Assembly (NCBI GenBank): GCA_015143295.1
Contig: CM026568.1
Span: 17,118,607 to 17,182,606 of the forward strand
DNA length: 64,000 nt
From: Tetracentron sinense
Taxonomy: Eukaryota > Streptophyta > Magnoliopsida > Trochodendrales > Trochodendraceae
Reading direction: 5' to 3'
Under the pieces are notes generated by a model. The model was not told the origin of the DNA. It worked only from the letters and a program-made list of their open reading frames with translations, and made no database searches. This document shows, piece after piece, positions 25,101 through 32,404 of the stretch (positions are counted from its first letter, which is position 1; every line of letters begins with the position of its first letter). Position numbers and translations under genes: made by a program.

Positions 25101-25151
25101 AGAAGATGGTTCAGACGAATTTTCAGATAGCGGAAGGATTTGAGATTGCAT
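4092..25151 (-). CDS. ICME: Isoprenylcysteine alpha-carbonyl methylesterase, exons 1-5 (3' part outside window)
   Basis: Join on the minus strand: 25151-24784, 22143-22067, 4895-4826, 4699-4619, 4166-4092, 671 coding bases, every junction GT-AG and in phase. ICME is a membrane-anchored alpha/beta hydrolase that removes the C-terminal methyl ester from prenylated proteins; in Arabidopsis it affects ABA signalling. Seen here: a variable Ser-rich N-terminus, the family motif [19 protein letters not shown], a hydrophobic segment ([19 protein letters not shown]), the signature [15 protein letters not shown], the oxyanion-region motif [20 protein letters not shown] and the strand [11 protein letters not shown]. 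The GxSxG nucleophile and the Asp/His of the triad lie on later exons, not in view. The start at 25151 is the first ATG after a CT-rich leader; a second in-frame ATG is at residue 22. Introns: 2640, 17171, 126 and 452 bp, then more than 4 kb. Identification rests on recalled family motifs, not a search. Expression and functionality are not shown. Confidence 0.88.
4619..4699 (-). CDS. ICME: ICME exon 4
   Basis: An 81-bp exon after CTGCAG, donor ATTGG|GTGAG. It encodes [20 protein letters not shown] then GGAWII. The TGGAW stretch corresponds to the HGG-type oxyanion-hole region of this alpha/beta hydrolase group. Confidence 0.93.
4826..4895 (-). CDS. ICME: ICME exon 3
   Basis: A 70-bp exon after acceptor CTGCAG, ending AATAG|GTATG. 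It encodes [19 protein letters not shown] then PRN, with split Val and Arg codons at its ends. The (S/V)[13 protein letters not shown] block is a clear signature of plant ICME proteins. It lies 106 bp from the LTR that starts at 5002. Confidence 0.92.
5002..5213 (+). repeat. Copia C0 5' LTR
   Basis: Starts TGTTGAGAAAAGG and ends ...CTATTTCAAGT. It matches the 3' LTR over its length, including the TTTTAATAATAAAAAA block and the CATAAACCACTATTTCAAGT end. Confidence 0.92.
5214..5225 (+). other. Primer-binding site (initiator tRNA-Met)
   Basis: TGGTATCAAAGC directly abuts the 5' LTR. The sequence is the plant Copia PBS type, complementary to the 3' end of initiator tRNA-Met. Confidence 0.85.
5226..5884 (+). 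other. Copia C0 leader
   Basis: Non-coding 5' leader between PBS and gag, comparable in position and length to the leaders of Copia A and B. A GACGTCA word near 5322 recurs in the leaders of A and B. Confidence 0.5.
5885..6609 (+). pseudogene. Copia C0 gag
   Basis: Degenerate UBN2-type gag: [14 protein letters not shown] (about 5945-5986), then [20 protein letters not shown]. The CCHC knuckle region at about 6495-6545 (KLKCTHCGR) has lost its frame by a stop and small changes. It is cut by the hAT at 6610 and resumes at 7228 for about 50 bp before Copia A. Confidence 0.72.
6610..7219. mobile_element. Non-autonomous hAT element, 610 bp, in Copia C0 gag
   Basis: Termini CTAAGTAACC and (reverse complement) CTCAGTAACC; perfect 8-bp duplication GTCTCATC at 6602-6609 and 7220-7227. 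Subterminal GAGAGCGGGAGCG words lie at both ends. It contains a fragment of the foldback family (GATTGAACTC...GAGTTCAATC, about 6800-6850). Removing it restores the C0 reading GSHRVSSAGG. Confidence 0.92.
7279..7499 (-). repeat. Copia A 3' LTR
   Basis: On the minus strand starts TGTTGAATAAGGC and ends ...CAATCCAACT. It pairs with 16051-16289 but has a number of substitutions and indels, so this is an old insertion. Confidence 0.88.
7500..9045 (-). pseudogene. Copia A reverse transcriptase/RNase H
   Basis: Minus-strand fragments in order from high to low coordinate. A link segment [19 protein letters not shown] (about 8735-8790) precedes the RT core [20 protein letters not shown] and [12 protein letters not shown] (8497-8680). 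The catalytic YVDD motif is at about 8425-8440, then the RNase H region (about 7650-8010) and the tail [19 protein letters not shown] before the LTR. Several stops and frameshifts interrupt it. Reads as roughly the 3' third of a normal Copia polyprotein. Confidence 0.8.
9046..9420 (-). pseudogene. Copia A gag N-terminal part
   Basis: Minus strand from an ATG at about 9351: [20 protein letters not shown], then the [12 protein letters not shown] segment and degenerate UBN2 sequence (to about 9052). It aligns in order with gag of Copia B. It joins directly to the RT-upstream region at about 9045, marking the internal deletion. Confidence 0.68.
9421..10079 (-). other. Copia A leader, with a possible LINE 3' scrap
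   Basis: Leader sequence comparable to 14935-15541 of Copia B. About 9850-10030 does not match B and ends in an A-rich run after AATAAATAAAAAA; it could be a truncated plus-strand LINE tail (inference, weak). A (TA)n run is near 9993. Confidence 0.4.
10225..10525. repeat. Foldback (Mutator-like) core inside the hAT-like element
   Basis: Inverted arms with CCCTTGAGGTTGCC...GGTTAAGATTCACCC and the reverse complement ending GGTGACCTCAAGGGC. Same family as the element with a 9-bp TSD at 62520-62870. Confidence 0.7.
10535..10772 (-). repeat. Copia B 3' LTR
   Basis: On the minus strand starts TGTTGAATAAGGC. It pairs with 15554-15801. The polypurine tract (CTTGAGGGGGAG on the minus strand) directly precedes it. 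Confidence 0.9.
10773..14934 (-). pseudogene. Copia B gag-pol polyprotein, decayed
   Basis: Start ATG at 14934 ([14 protein letters not shown], then an in-frame TAG). Gag follows with [14 protein letters not shown] and [16 protein letters not shown] (14832-14550) and [20 protein letters not shown] (to 14341). The zinc knuckle [14 protein letters not shown] (about 14090-14130) has Tyr in place of its second Cys. Protease: [12 protein letters not shown] (about 13760-13800), with Leu replacing Ser of the DSG catalytic motif. Integrase: LVHSDVWGP and [13 protein letters not shown] pieces. [27 protein letters not shown] and the catalytic YVDD (11670-11990). RNase [19 protein letters not shown] and [15 protein letters not shown] (10865-11370). 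The frame changes near 14200 and again in integrase. Not functional as read. Confidence 0.9.
14935..15541 (-). other. Copia B leader
   Basis: Non-coding leader between PBS and gag, about 600 bp, similar in layout to that of Copia A and C0. No ORF of note. Confidence 0.55.
15542..15553 (-). other. Copia B primer-binding site
   Basis: Minus-strand TGGTATCAAAGC immediately next to the 5' LTR, initiator tRNA-Met type. Confidence 0.85.
15554..15801 (-). repeat. Copia B 5' LTR
   Basis: Ends on the plus strand with CCTTATTCAATA, where the partner LTR has TTCAACA, a terminal mutation. It carries a short ATTAATGATCTCTC insertion relative to the 3' LTR. Confidence 0.9.
16039..16050 (-). other. Copia A primer-binding site
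   Basis: Minus-strand TGGTATCAAAGC next to the Copia A 5' LTR. Confidence 0.85.
16051..16289 (-). repeat. Copia A 5' LTR
   Basis: Pairs with 7279-7499: shared GGATTGAAGGGGA(T/C)GAG, GAAGAAGAAGAAG and CCCAAAATACAGTGTATAAG blocks. A few extra bases here make it longer than its partner. Confidence 0.9.
16290..17098 (+). pseudogene. Copia C0 protease and integrase N-terminal part
   Basis: Protease: [17 protein letters not shown] (about 16465-16515), again with DLG where the catalytic motif is DSG. Integrase zinc-binding region: [20 protein letters not shown] (about 16840-16900) and the [12 protein letters not shown] segment. Then the first catalytic-Asp region LVHPDV.G (about 17010-17035) and [13 protein letters not shown], where it breaks off. 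It continues after the block at 17099-19219. Confidence 0.78.
17099..17985. repeat. Tandem array of polypurine/polypyrimidine units
   Basis: At least three units of about 115-145 bp plus truncated ones. Each begins ATATGGCACTGTAAA or a variant (17235, 17353, 17395, 17514), then ACGTACCAG(T/C)GAGGA, a GAGGGAGGGAGG purine block, and a CTTCTTCCTCC...CTGTTTTTTTT pyrimidine block. No coding sense was found. It is part of the block that interrupts Copia C0. The origin is unknown; it might be the untranslated part of the adjoining retroelement. Confidence 0.6.
17986..18289. other. GTACGCC-rich segment, possible MITE
   Basis: Contains several GTACGCC and GGCG words and ends CCGTTTTTTAAAACACTT next to the LINE fragment. 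It may be a small hAT-like insertion, but I found no convincing inverted termini or target duplication. Confidence 0.3.
18290..19188 (-). pseudogene. LINE (L1-type) RT C-terminal and zf-RVT fragment
   Basis: Minus-strand order: [20 protein letters not shown], then [20 protein letters not shown] and [20 protein letters not shown]. Next come [20 protein letters not shown] and the zinc-binding RVT segment [20 protein letters not shown]...[16 protein letters not shown] (about 18300-18440). This is the conserved layout downstream of the RT core in plant L1 elements. Frames shift at about 18860 and 18530. The 5' part, including the catalytic YADD core, is absent, and it stops at HLLLL before the expected Cys/His. 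Confidence 0.82.
19220..20198 (+). pseudogene. Copia C0 reverse transcriptase
   Basis: Resumes at NVSDALS (about 19225). Then [20 protein letters not shown], the QFDVKNAF region (about 19548-19575), [34 protein letters not shown] (19650-19710) and the catalytic LIVYVDDIV (about 19800-19830). Stops and shifts after the YVDD. Interrupted by the hAT at 20199. Confidence 0.85.
20199..21186. mobile_element. Non-autonomous hAT element, 988 bp, perfect TSD
   Basis: Termini CATGTTCAAAATAT / CATGGTTTAAAATAT; perfect 8-bp duplication CATACATT at 20191-20198 and 21187-21194. Subterminal GTATCGG and GATACGTATC words are clustered at both ends. Removing it restores the Copia reading [15 protein letters not shown]. 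Confidence 0.93.
21195..21715 (+). pseudogene. Copia C0 RNase H and C-terminal tail
   Basis: [20 protein letters not shown], then [20 protein letters not shown]-type sequence and [17 protein letters not shown]. The LYCDNKAA region (about 21530-21555) and a degenerate tail (PSGKHSY; YAPT.G) precede the polypurine tract TTGAGGGAGAA at about 21705. Several shifts. Confidence 0.82.
21716..21930 (+). repeat. Copia C0 3' LTR
   Basis: Starts TGTTGACAAAATGG and ends CTATTTCAAGT, followed at once by the target duplication AACTA. Shares the TTTTAATAATAAAAAA block and both ends with 5002-5213. Confidence 0.92.
22067..22143 (-). CDS. ICME: ICME exon 2
   Basis: A 77-bp exon: acceptor CAG|G, donor CAAG|GTGTG. 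It completes the split Gly and encodes [20 protein letters not shown] then PGFLQ, a hydrophobic membrane segment typical of ICME. The exon lies right beside the nested Copia block that fills intron 2. Confidence 0.9.
22144..24101. other. ICME intron 1, left part; possible LTR-like segment
   Basis: No coding exon recognised. Sequence at about 22950-23300 resembles an LTR leader (CCCTGTAAATAGGGG, then a CT-rich stretch), but I found no paired repeat or target duplication, so it stays unassigned. Confidence 0.35.
24102..24557. mobile_element. Non-autonomous hAT MITE, 456 bp, perfect TSD, in ICME intron 1
   Basis: Termini CAAGGTTTTTAATTT / CAAGGTTTAAAATTT; perfect 8-bp duplication GTGATGAA at 24094-24101 and 24558-24565. 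Dense CGAAATTTCG and TTTCGGC words run from both ends towards an AT-rich centre. Confidence 0.93.
24558..24783. other. ICME intron 1, 5' end
   Basis: From the donor GTACTACTTTTT at 24783 down to the hAT MITE. Nothing else recognised. Confidence 0.5.
24784..25151 (-). CDS. ICME: ICME exon 1
   Basis: Encodes about 122 residues plus two bases (GG) of a split Gly codon. The first 80 residues are low-complexity, Ser and Arg rich, as is usual for the poorly conserved N-terminus. The last 25 residues ([20 protein letters not shown]) are the first strongly conserved block of the family. The donor is GG|GTAC at 24784/24783. Reading past the donor gives only six more residues before a stop, which supports splicing here. 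Confidence 0.87.
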
Positions 25152-25295
25152 TTAGAGAGAGAGAGAGAGAGAAAATGGATCTCTTTCGCTTTGTTGCTTT
25201 CGGTTTTTTTTTAATGTTTGATTTCATTGTTAGGTAACGGAGATTATGAGAAAATGAGGACAATACCAGACAAGACAAGAACAGGTGTACTTGCC
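25152..25295 (-). promoter_or_regulatory. ICME 5' leader with CT repeat and proximal upstream region
   Basis: On the sense strand a (CT)n run (25154-25172) ends a few bases before the start codon, a common feature of plant 5' untranslated leaders. The transcription start and any TATA box are not determined. Confidence 0.45.
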
Positions 25296-25460
25296 CTTTG
25301 CATGTGGGGCATCGGATTACCTCCGGTGCACACCCGAGGCTGGGCCTCCGGCGTCCATTCATTATCCGGCATTTCGTGTTTCATTTTCTTCCCTATATTT
25401 TGACTTCTTCTTTATTTTTATCATTACATGGCAACTGATGAATGGACGCCCAACGCGCGT
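25296..25460. repeat. Mutator-like MITE, incomplete
   Basis: Left end GGCATCGGATTACC, then GGTGCACACCCGAGGC, and a GATGAATGGACGCCC block at the right. It matches the family whose intact copy with a 9-bp TSD is at 52666-52846. The right terminus is missing or too diverged. Confidence 0.5.
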
Positions 25461-25595
25461 GCGAAAAGAAAAGTAAATTATATAGCTTTGCTTGGTTGTT
25501 AAGAAATGGACAAAAAATAGAAAAAAGAATCACAACCAAATCAGATTGACAAATGAACACGTGTCTCTTTTAATTCATTGTGGTTAAGATTTATT

Positions 25596-25780
25596 AACAG
25601 CATGGAATTACCTCAGGTGCATGGCGCTAAAACAGGGGAGAAATTATTTCATTTTTTCTCGTATGTTTTTTTACTTTTCTCCAAATGGATATCTCACCCC
25701 TTTTATCACCGCATGACGGATGTTGAAATGTTGAATGGACACTGAGCCTCTAACACGTGCTAGAGGTAATCTGATGTCAT
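25596..25780. repeat. Possible second Mutator-like MITE
   Basis: Inverted ends GGAATTACCTCAGGTGCATG and (reverse complement) CAGATTACCTCTAGCACGTG. Internal TGAATGGACACTGAGCC is as in the 52666 family. The TSD was not resolved. Confidence 0.45.
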
Positions 25781-26813
25781 ATTAATATCTGGGTTCAACA
25801 ATATAATCTTAGTTTTTTTGTTAAGTGAAAATAGCTTTGCTTACTCTCAATCACCTGTTAGAAGGAAATCCTTAGTCAAATGAGGCGGGATAAGATTCAA
25901 TTTGAATTAATCTTTTGGGTTAATATCTTTTCAAAATGTTAAATTTTAAATTTTGAAATTGTATTATTGAATCCCAAGGACAAATGAAGAACATTAATAA
26001 AATATTTTATTTTTTTTTATACAATTTATACGGTTAGGCCGTAACCCCAATTAGAGTGTTAGTATATGCTCAAGTTAGTAGGATGGGCTCACCCTAACAG
26101 GATTGGAACCCGTAACCACTTCCTTACGGAAGGGATACACTTACCATTCCATTGGGACAAACATTGTTGGCTTGTAGATGGGACTCTGATTCGATTTCCA
26201 AAAATATTCGGCATGAGAAACACGTGGCGTGGTGGTGCAGTAACAGCAGTGGCGGCAATGGGAACAGCAGTTGAGCCTAAAGGTGATGGAAAGTGGCAAG
26301 TGGAGGGGGGTGACAGTGATGATGGTGGTTGTTGTTGTGGTCCAATTGGTGGAAGTGGTAGTTCGTAGGTTCACAGGTACAACTACAAAGGTAGTAGTGG
26401 ATGTGGCGGTGGTAAAAGTTAGTGGTGGTAGTCGAGTTTGTCGTTGAGTTTTGCGCAAGTAAAATAATCTTCTCATCGGTAGGTGACGCAAGCTAGGGCG
26501 TCTCGGCTCCCATTTTCTTGCCACGTGTCCTTTTTCCAATAGGAAATAATTAAATTACCTGGGAAATTATTTTTAAAATCCAAGATTCATTTATCATAGA
26601 TTTCATCTATCCAATATCTAACATTTGATTTTAGAAAAAATATTTTTACTATTATAATGGGAGAGGCGGGCGTAGATGATTTTTCCGAAATTCTCATACT
26701 ACCCTTATATAAAAACAAAATTTTGATTTAATGTTTTGCTTTAAAACCCAAACTATCCATTGGCTTTGATTTAATTTCGAAATTATCCCTTGCTCATCTA
26801 TCTATTTAGAATC
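25781..26813. other. Intergenic, with GGT-rich simple sequence
   Basis: No gene recognised. About 26220-26440 is a degenerate (GGT)n/(GTG)n stretch that makes long but meaningless ORFs on both strands. A GTTAGGCCGTAACCCC segment (about 26033) recurs near 63817, so the two belong to an undefined repeat family. Confidence 0.4.
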
Positions 26814-27046
26814 ACAGCTAATCACGATTGAACTCGGGGAGAGTTCAATCACACCTGTGGGTTAACACGTGTCCCTTTTAACTCCTATTAACTGTGGTTA
26901 ATTCCTACCCCTCTCTCTCTTGTGCATTGCACGTGCCACTAGCGAGTTCAATCGCACTCGCAGGTTAACACGTGTCCCTTTTAACTCCTATTAACTGTGG
27001 TTAACTCCTTCCCCTCGCTCTCACGTGCATCGCACGTGCCACCCGG
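26814..27046. repeat. Foldback-family arm, tandemly duplicated
   Basis: Two adjacent copies of a 103-bp unit (26841-26943, 26944-27046): GAGTTCAATC...GGTTAACACGTGTCCC...ATTAACTGTGGTTAA...GCACGTGCCAC. They are about 85-90 percent alike by eye. Both are the same arm in the same orientation rather than inverted. Confidence 0.65.
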
Positions 27047-27775
27047 CTAGTATATATATACTTGATTTTGGAAATATATATTAACCTTAAGTTGATATTA
27101 TTAACCTTGGTTAGAAATCAATTATCATTTATTTTATTGAATTAACTAACCTTGTGTTGAAAAGGGGTAATTTAGACATTTAAGATGTTTAAATGATAAC
27201 ATCATCAAAATCCATCCATAAAGTAACGGTGAACTTAAGGGAGGGGGGTAACTATTATAGACAATCAAAGTTGAGGGGAGGACAGCGTAATTTTTGAAAC
27301 TAGAGGGGAGGTTTATGCAATTTCACCAAACCTCAAGGGAGGTGAGGGTAATTTACCCTAATTTTTTTTTATGAAGGGGATTCCTCTGCTACTTTTGCAT
27401 TTTATCAATAACTTAGTTAATGAGTTTTAAAGTTTTTTTTAATGAAGGGGGATTCCTATGCTACTTTTGAAAGCTTCCTGATCTGCCATTTGCCATTGCT
27501 GCAATCTAAGAATTATCAATTTAACCTTTTTTTTTTTAAATTTCAATGAGATTTATAAAAACTTTTCACAAGAGAAGTGTTTGGAACTCCTCACCTGAGA
27601 TCCGAATTCGTGAGTCTTTGGGCCGGAGAGAAACTTTGAGTTTCTTTAAAAACACGTAGTCCTGATCGATGAAATTACAGAGAAATCGATGACTTAACAA
27701 AAATTAATGGGTAACGTATTTAACTAAGGAGGAGATGATAGAACGCATACGTGCAATCTGGTGAGCAATAGGTGC
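27047..27775. other. Intergenic, nothing recognised
   Basis: AT-rich spacer with GAGGGGAGG-rich stretches near 27240-27350 and a short near-duplicate around ATGAAGGGGATTCCT (27371 and 27443). No gene or bounded element. Confidence 0.4.
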
Positions 27776-28017
27776 ACACCCCAACTCGCCATGTATCCTC
27801 TTTAACACCCATTATTCATGGTTAAGATTCACTCAGTCTTAGGGTAAATAATTTAATCTTAGTTTTTAAAAAATATATATTTTAAAAAAAATTAACCTTG
27901 GTTATAATTCACTCACTCATATGGTTAAATTTTTAATATTTTTTTTCCAAAAATCAAGGTTAAATTATATAACCTTAGGGGTGAGTGAATCTTAATACTA
28001 TGGTTCTGTTCAAAAGG
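27776..28017. repeat. Foldback MITE, interrupted by CACTA
   Basis: Arms GGTTAAGATTCACTC (about 27820) and GAGTGAATCTTAA (about 27983), with an AT-rich hairpin between. The right end is cut by the CACTA element at 28018. Confidence 0.6.
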
Positions 28018-28919
28018 CACTACAAGAAATCTACTGTCCGTTACTGATGTTCAATTTTTCGTCATTATTATTATTAGAGACGGAAATCCGTCCGTCGCTA
28101 ATCCGTTACTAATGCGACCGTGGCTAAAGGTTATTAGAGACGGAAATATCTTTTCGTCGCTAATTAGCAATGGTAAGTTTTCGTCAACAATGATGACAAC
28201 TTAAACTTTAGATTTAGTGACTGGAAGTGAAATTGTGACGGAAAATTTTTCGTCGCTAATTTATAATGAATGACAGAAATGTTTTCGTTTCTAATTTGAA
28301 TTAGAGATGGAATTGTTTCCGTCTCTAATAACTATAAATGATGGAAATTTTTCTATCACTATTGATCAACTATGACGATTAGTTTTTCGTCTCTAATGAG
28401 CGTCCCTATTAGCGACTGATAATTTTCCATCGCTAATGTCATTTTAAAAAAAAGAAACCTGCACATGTGTTCCTATACCTGTATCAAGACATTTCATTCA
28501 ATGCAATTTCATATTCATTCCTATCATTCACATTCAAGACATCCATTCCATTTACAATGAATGTTCCATTCCATTACGGAACATCTGCATTTAAGAACTC
28601 ATCTATTTCATTCACATTCTCAGCTATTAAGTCCACTCACATTCATTCATGTTAATAACACATTTATTCCACCCACATTCATTAGCATTCAATAACTCGC
28701 CTATTCCATTCACCTTCATATCAAGCCGAAAACCCAGCCTCATAACATAATGAAAAAAAATCCAGGTATCAATCACATAAGTCCAGATCATAACAAGTAA
28801 ATGCCGAAGAAGTTATAAACATAACAAGTAATATGAGTTAGCAAATCAAATCATAACATAATTATAAAAAAAAATGTGTACGAGTATCATAACATAGAGA
28901 GGGTGTGTGGGTGTCCTGG

Positions 28920-29010
28920 CTTGTACCGTAAGGGGTGTGTGTGTGTGTTGGTGTTCTTTTGTGTTGTGTTGTGTTGTGTGGTGTGATATAGTGTGTGTGT
29001 GAGTATTGTG
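28920..29010. repeat. GT-rich microsatellite
   Basis: Imperfect (GT)n with GTGTT interruptions, inside the CACTA element. Confidence 0.8.
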
Positions 29011-29134
29011 TGTTATCAAAAACAAATCATAACATAACATAATCAAAAAAAAAAAAAACATAGCAAATAATAATAAAGAGTATAAGTATCATGCAAATTC
29101 AAATGCTGAATAAGTCATAACAAGAAAACAGTCG

Positions 29135-29401
29135 TCAAAAGAGATCATCAGGAGGTTGTGTAGAGTTTGGATCCAAAACATGTAAGCCATCACGCATATG
29201 GGACATCCAGTCCTCAAACACCTTCAATCGAGTGTTTACAGAACTCAGCTCAGCCCGCAGGTCCTTATAGGAAGCCACCAGAGTCAACTCACCCAATTCT
29301 TCTGCCCTCCTCCTCCAGTGGTTAGCATCTGGAGCGCGGAACCTTGCAGGGGTAACATCCAGTCCATATATACAGACCCGACTATGCATGTCTGGACTCA
29401 T
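29135..29401 (-). pseudogene. CACTA second-ORF (TNPA-like) C-terminal fragment
   Basis: An 88-residue reading, with a heptad-like charged helix (NHWRRRAEELGELTL...LRAELSSVNTRLKVFEDWM) and an acidic tail ending QPPDDLF. It resembles the C-terminal region of the second protein of plant CACTA elements in general character and position. The rest of that gene is missing. Weak call. Confidence 0.4.
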
Positions 29402-29673
29402 AACCTGGGTAAAAACCTCATTCCAAGTAGTGCTACTAGTAGTGCCCTCTGGAAGCTAGCTGGCTAGCTGATCCGTCTATGTCTACATAACCTTATTAGT
29501 GACGGACCATATTATGTTACTATACCTTATTGTATTAAAAAAAAAAATTCATAAGTATCGCATGCCTTATTTGAAACGGAACACTACTGACAGAAGATAT
29601 TTCTGTCACTATAAGTGATGTATTAGTGACGGAATAATTTCCGTCACTAATCGGTAGATTTCTTGTAGTGAGG

Positions 29674-30292
29674 CCAAACATTCAATTTATGAGTCATGAC
29701 ATGCTACAAATCTCTTTAAAACTAACTATGGTAAAATGATTAGGAGGTTTTTGCAAATCTTCTTGAAATTTAAAAAAAAAAAGATTAAAATGGGAATTTC
29801 ATAAAAATTTAACACCTGTTAACTAAGTTATGGATGGAATGATGGATTTGCAAAAGATTTACAAGTTAGTGGGGGGTCATAATACAAAATCACAAAAGGC
29901 AAAGGGGGTATTTACAAATAGCTGAACGGATATGGGTTTTCACAAAAAACCCAAAAAATTATGGACCGATTTTCTCTCAATTTTTTACGCAAAAAAAAAA
30001 ATTGTAGCTAAACAATAAAAACTCAAAAATTCTAGCCCCAGTCGAAGTCTTCCAAATATGTAATGTGGTGGAAACAAGTGTCAAACCATCTCTTTTTATA
30101 AGGTAGCAACACCACGGGTTGTACCCACTCTACGCATTTTGTAAAAACTGACTTAGTACATCTCGCCTACAAAATTATATCTTCTTTCACTTTTTGTTTC
30201 ACACCTTATTTTCCAGGAAACAAAACAATGGGTTAAGAATTTTTTTTCAAGACATTGCTACCGTGAACAAATATAATTTAAACCATTAAAAG

Positions 30293-30327
<35 letters not shown>

Positions 30328-31139
30328 TCAACAAAAATCCTAATATTCAAGTCATTTTTGTTCTCTCCTCATATCATAGTCGTCGGACTTCAGCTTGTTC
30401 ATTAGTTGTCGTCCGAGTGTTGAATGACTAGATTCATTAGATATGGAGGAATACCTCTTGCTTGGTACTCAATGCTCCCACAATGCCTTGTCATTTCTTC
30501 TCGAATGGATATTAATCATCCCCTTTCGTCCTAATAGTCTCTCTTTTTTCCCTTCAATTTCTAAATTTTTAGTATTTCTTATTTGAAGCGAGAAAAAAAC
30601 TGAACCTTAGAAAAATAAAAGACACCATTCTAAATGATTGCAGACAATACTAAATTTAAAAAATAAGAGAAATAGTTAATATACCCATCAATTCTGAGCA
30701 TTTAAGAGGAGGAAACCATCTACCAATGTCTTAGGTTTGGAAATGAAATTTCATTTACTATTACTACTCATTAAGCAACTCTCTATCAAGAATGGTTATT
30801 CACCCTTACGTGGTCAGGGTCTTTGGTCGGAACAATACGAAGAAGGAAGAGAATAATGGCTTGAAGACAAGGGATATTACGGTCTTTTCATATTTTTGTT
30901 GTCTTTTCATATTAGAGATCAAATAAAGTCCTAATTTGACTCGTTCAAGCTTGGAAATTGGAATGTCGGTTCGAGGTTGACTCAAACGAGTCAAGTTGAG
31001 CTGAGACATCGAGCCAACTTGACTTGAGTACCCCCTGTGTGTTTGCCAACCATAGCAATGCCTAGGGTCTTAAAAAGAGATATAGGATTTCCTCCGACTG
31101 GGAAGAGTAAAATACTCTGGCCCAATCTCTCCAACTCGC
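29674..31139. other. Intergenic; (TA)n microsatellite
   Basis: A (TA)n run is at 30294-30325. No gene, terminal repeat or coding similarity found in the rest. Confidence 0.45.
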
Positions 31140-31890
31140 CATATGTCTTATCTTTTTTTTTAAGTCTCTTTAACTATGGTTAAAATTTACTAACTCTTAA
31201 GATTAAAGAATCTAACTTTGGTTTGTTGAAAATAAAAATAAAAAATATAATCACCATGGTAAAATTTCTTAACTATAGTTAATCCAAAGTTAATGGGTGT
31301 TTGAGTCTGGAGCCAAAATGTTTTACTGCCCACAAATCCAGTGCCTAAAAAAAAAGTCTCAGTGTCGGTGAGAGAAGACTCAGCATAATTTTTAGAGCAA
31401 TGACAGACGTACTTAGGATCTCCATTTGCAAACCGAAGGTTGATCTTCATTGGTCTATGCCCCCACTTTTAAATATTCACCAACTGCGATGAGAATTTCA
31501 AAGTGGGGCATGGACCAATGAGAACAGGCTTAGGTTTTAAAATGGAGATCCCAAGTACATTAACTATTTTCCTAGTTTTTATATATTGATGTGGAACCTT
31601 GATATTGTACCACCGATTAACAGGCTTAACAGCATGACAGCTAATAGGCAGACAAATTCGAGATCGGATTTGGTCCGGCCCTCGTAAGATCAAAACTTGT
31701 CTAGCCTACTCATAAAGCCTCTATAACTGCTCTTTCAATTCTGGTTAATAAAATTTAACCCTTAAGAGTTGGTCTTTTTTCTAAAAATCAAGATTAGATG
31801 GTTGAACCCAAGAGTTACTGAATAGTAATCACGGTTGAGGGGTGTTAAAAGAGACACATGTTGACCTATGGGAATAGGTCAGACGGTTTT
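31140..31890. repeat. Foldback MITE split by another foldback MITE
   Basis: Outer arms: AACTCGCCATATGTC...TTAACTATGGTTAAAATT (left) and AATCACGGTTGAGGGGTGTTA...ACACATGTTGACC (right), the family of the element at 62520. The spacer holds a second palindrome at about 31405-31565 with arms TTAGGATCTCCATTT...CATTGGTCTATGCCC and its inverted copy. Boundaries approximate. Confidence 0.55.
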
Positions 31891-32014
31891 CGCCATAGGA
31901 AATCTCATTCTACAAATCCAGTAGGTAAGAAAAGCCTACAACTCCAACAGTTCACATCTCTCCATTCATCAATCTAATTCCCTTCCAAAATTACACTTTC
32001 CAATGTAATCTTTC
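31891..32014. other. Spacer
   Basis: Nothing recognised. Confidence 0.3.
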
Positions 32015-32200
32015 CCCACTGCCCGGGACTGCTCGCCAAGACCATGCCTAGGAAGCGGAGATCTTGAGTTCGAGTCTCTTCCCCTTACTGGCCATTCTTG
32101 GGGATTTATCCCGGCTTTCTTTGTTGTGTAGAGTGAGGGGTTTGCACCAGTCAGGTGCTCTAAGAGGCCCCAACACCCTTGTTACCAAAAAAACAAGGAG
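32015..32200 (+). mobile_element. SINE-like element
   Basis: A tRNA-like head with a B-box-like TGAGTTCGAGTCTC (about 32067-32080) and a plausible upstream A box. A body of about 120 bp follows, ending TTGTTACCAAAAAAAC. Size and layout fit plant SINEs. No TSD was resolved, so the call is tentative. Confidence 0.45.
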
Positions 32201-32404
32201 TGTTAGCCCCAATCACATTTACTCCAAAATTTTCCAATGACACAAGATTGGGGATAACACGTGGAGATGTTTCATATTTTACTAGTTTTAAAAAATAAAA
32301 ATCAGAGAATGTTTGACATTTGTACCACCCAATTGCGTCTTTGGAAGATTTGCTACTGGGTTAGCAAAATGTAAAAAAAAAAAAATCTTTCCCCAATGCC
32401 CCTT
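32201..32404. other. Spacer
   Basis: Nothing recognised. Confidence 0.3.

Larger units (their letters stand above)
28018..29670. mobile_element. CACTA (En/Spm) element, non-autonomous, 1653 bp
   Basis: Ends CACTACAAGAAATCT and AGATTTCTTGTAGTG, perfect 3-bp duplication AGG (28015-28017, 29671-29673). Many subterminal copies of TTAG(C/A)GACGGAAA and TCCGTC(G/A)CTAAT on both sides, typical for CACTA. No TNP2 transposase; a small second-ORF fragment is at 29135-29401. Confidence 0.93.

Noticed and set aside
24843-25130. 95-codon plus-strand ORF
   Set aside because: Antisense of ICME exon 1.
26066-26539. 100- and 132-codon ORFs on opposite strands
   Set aside because: Both come from GGT/ACC simple sequence; the products are Gly- or Thr-rich low-complexity strings.
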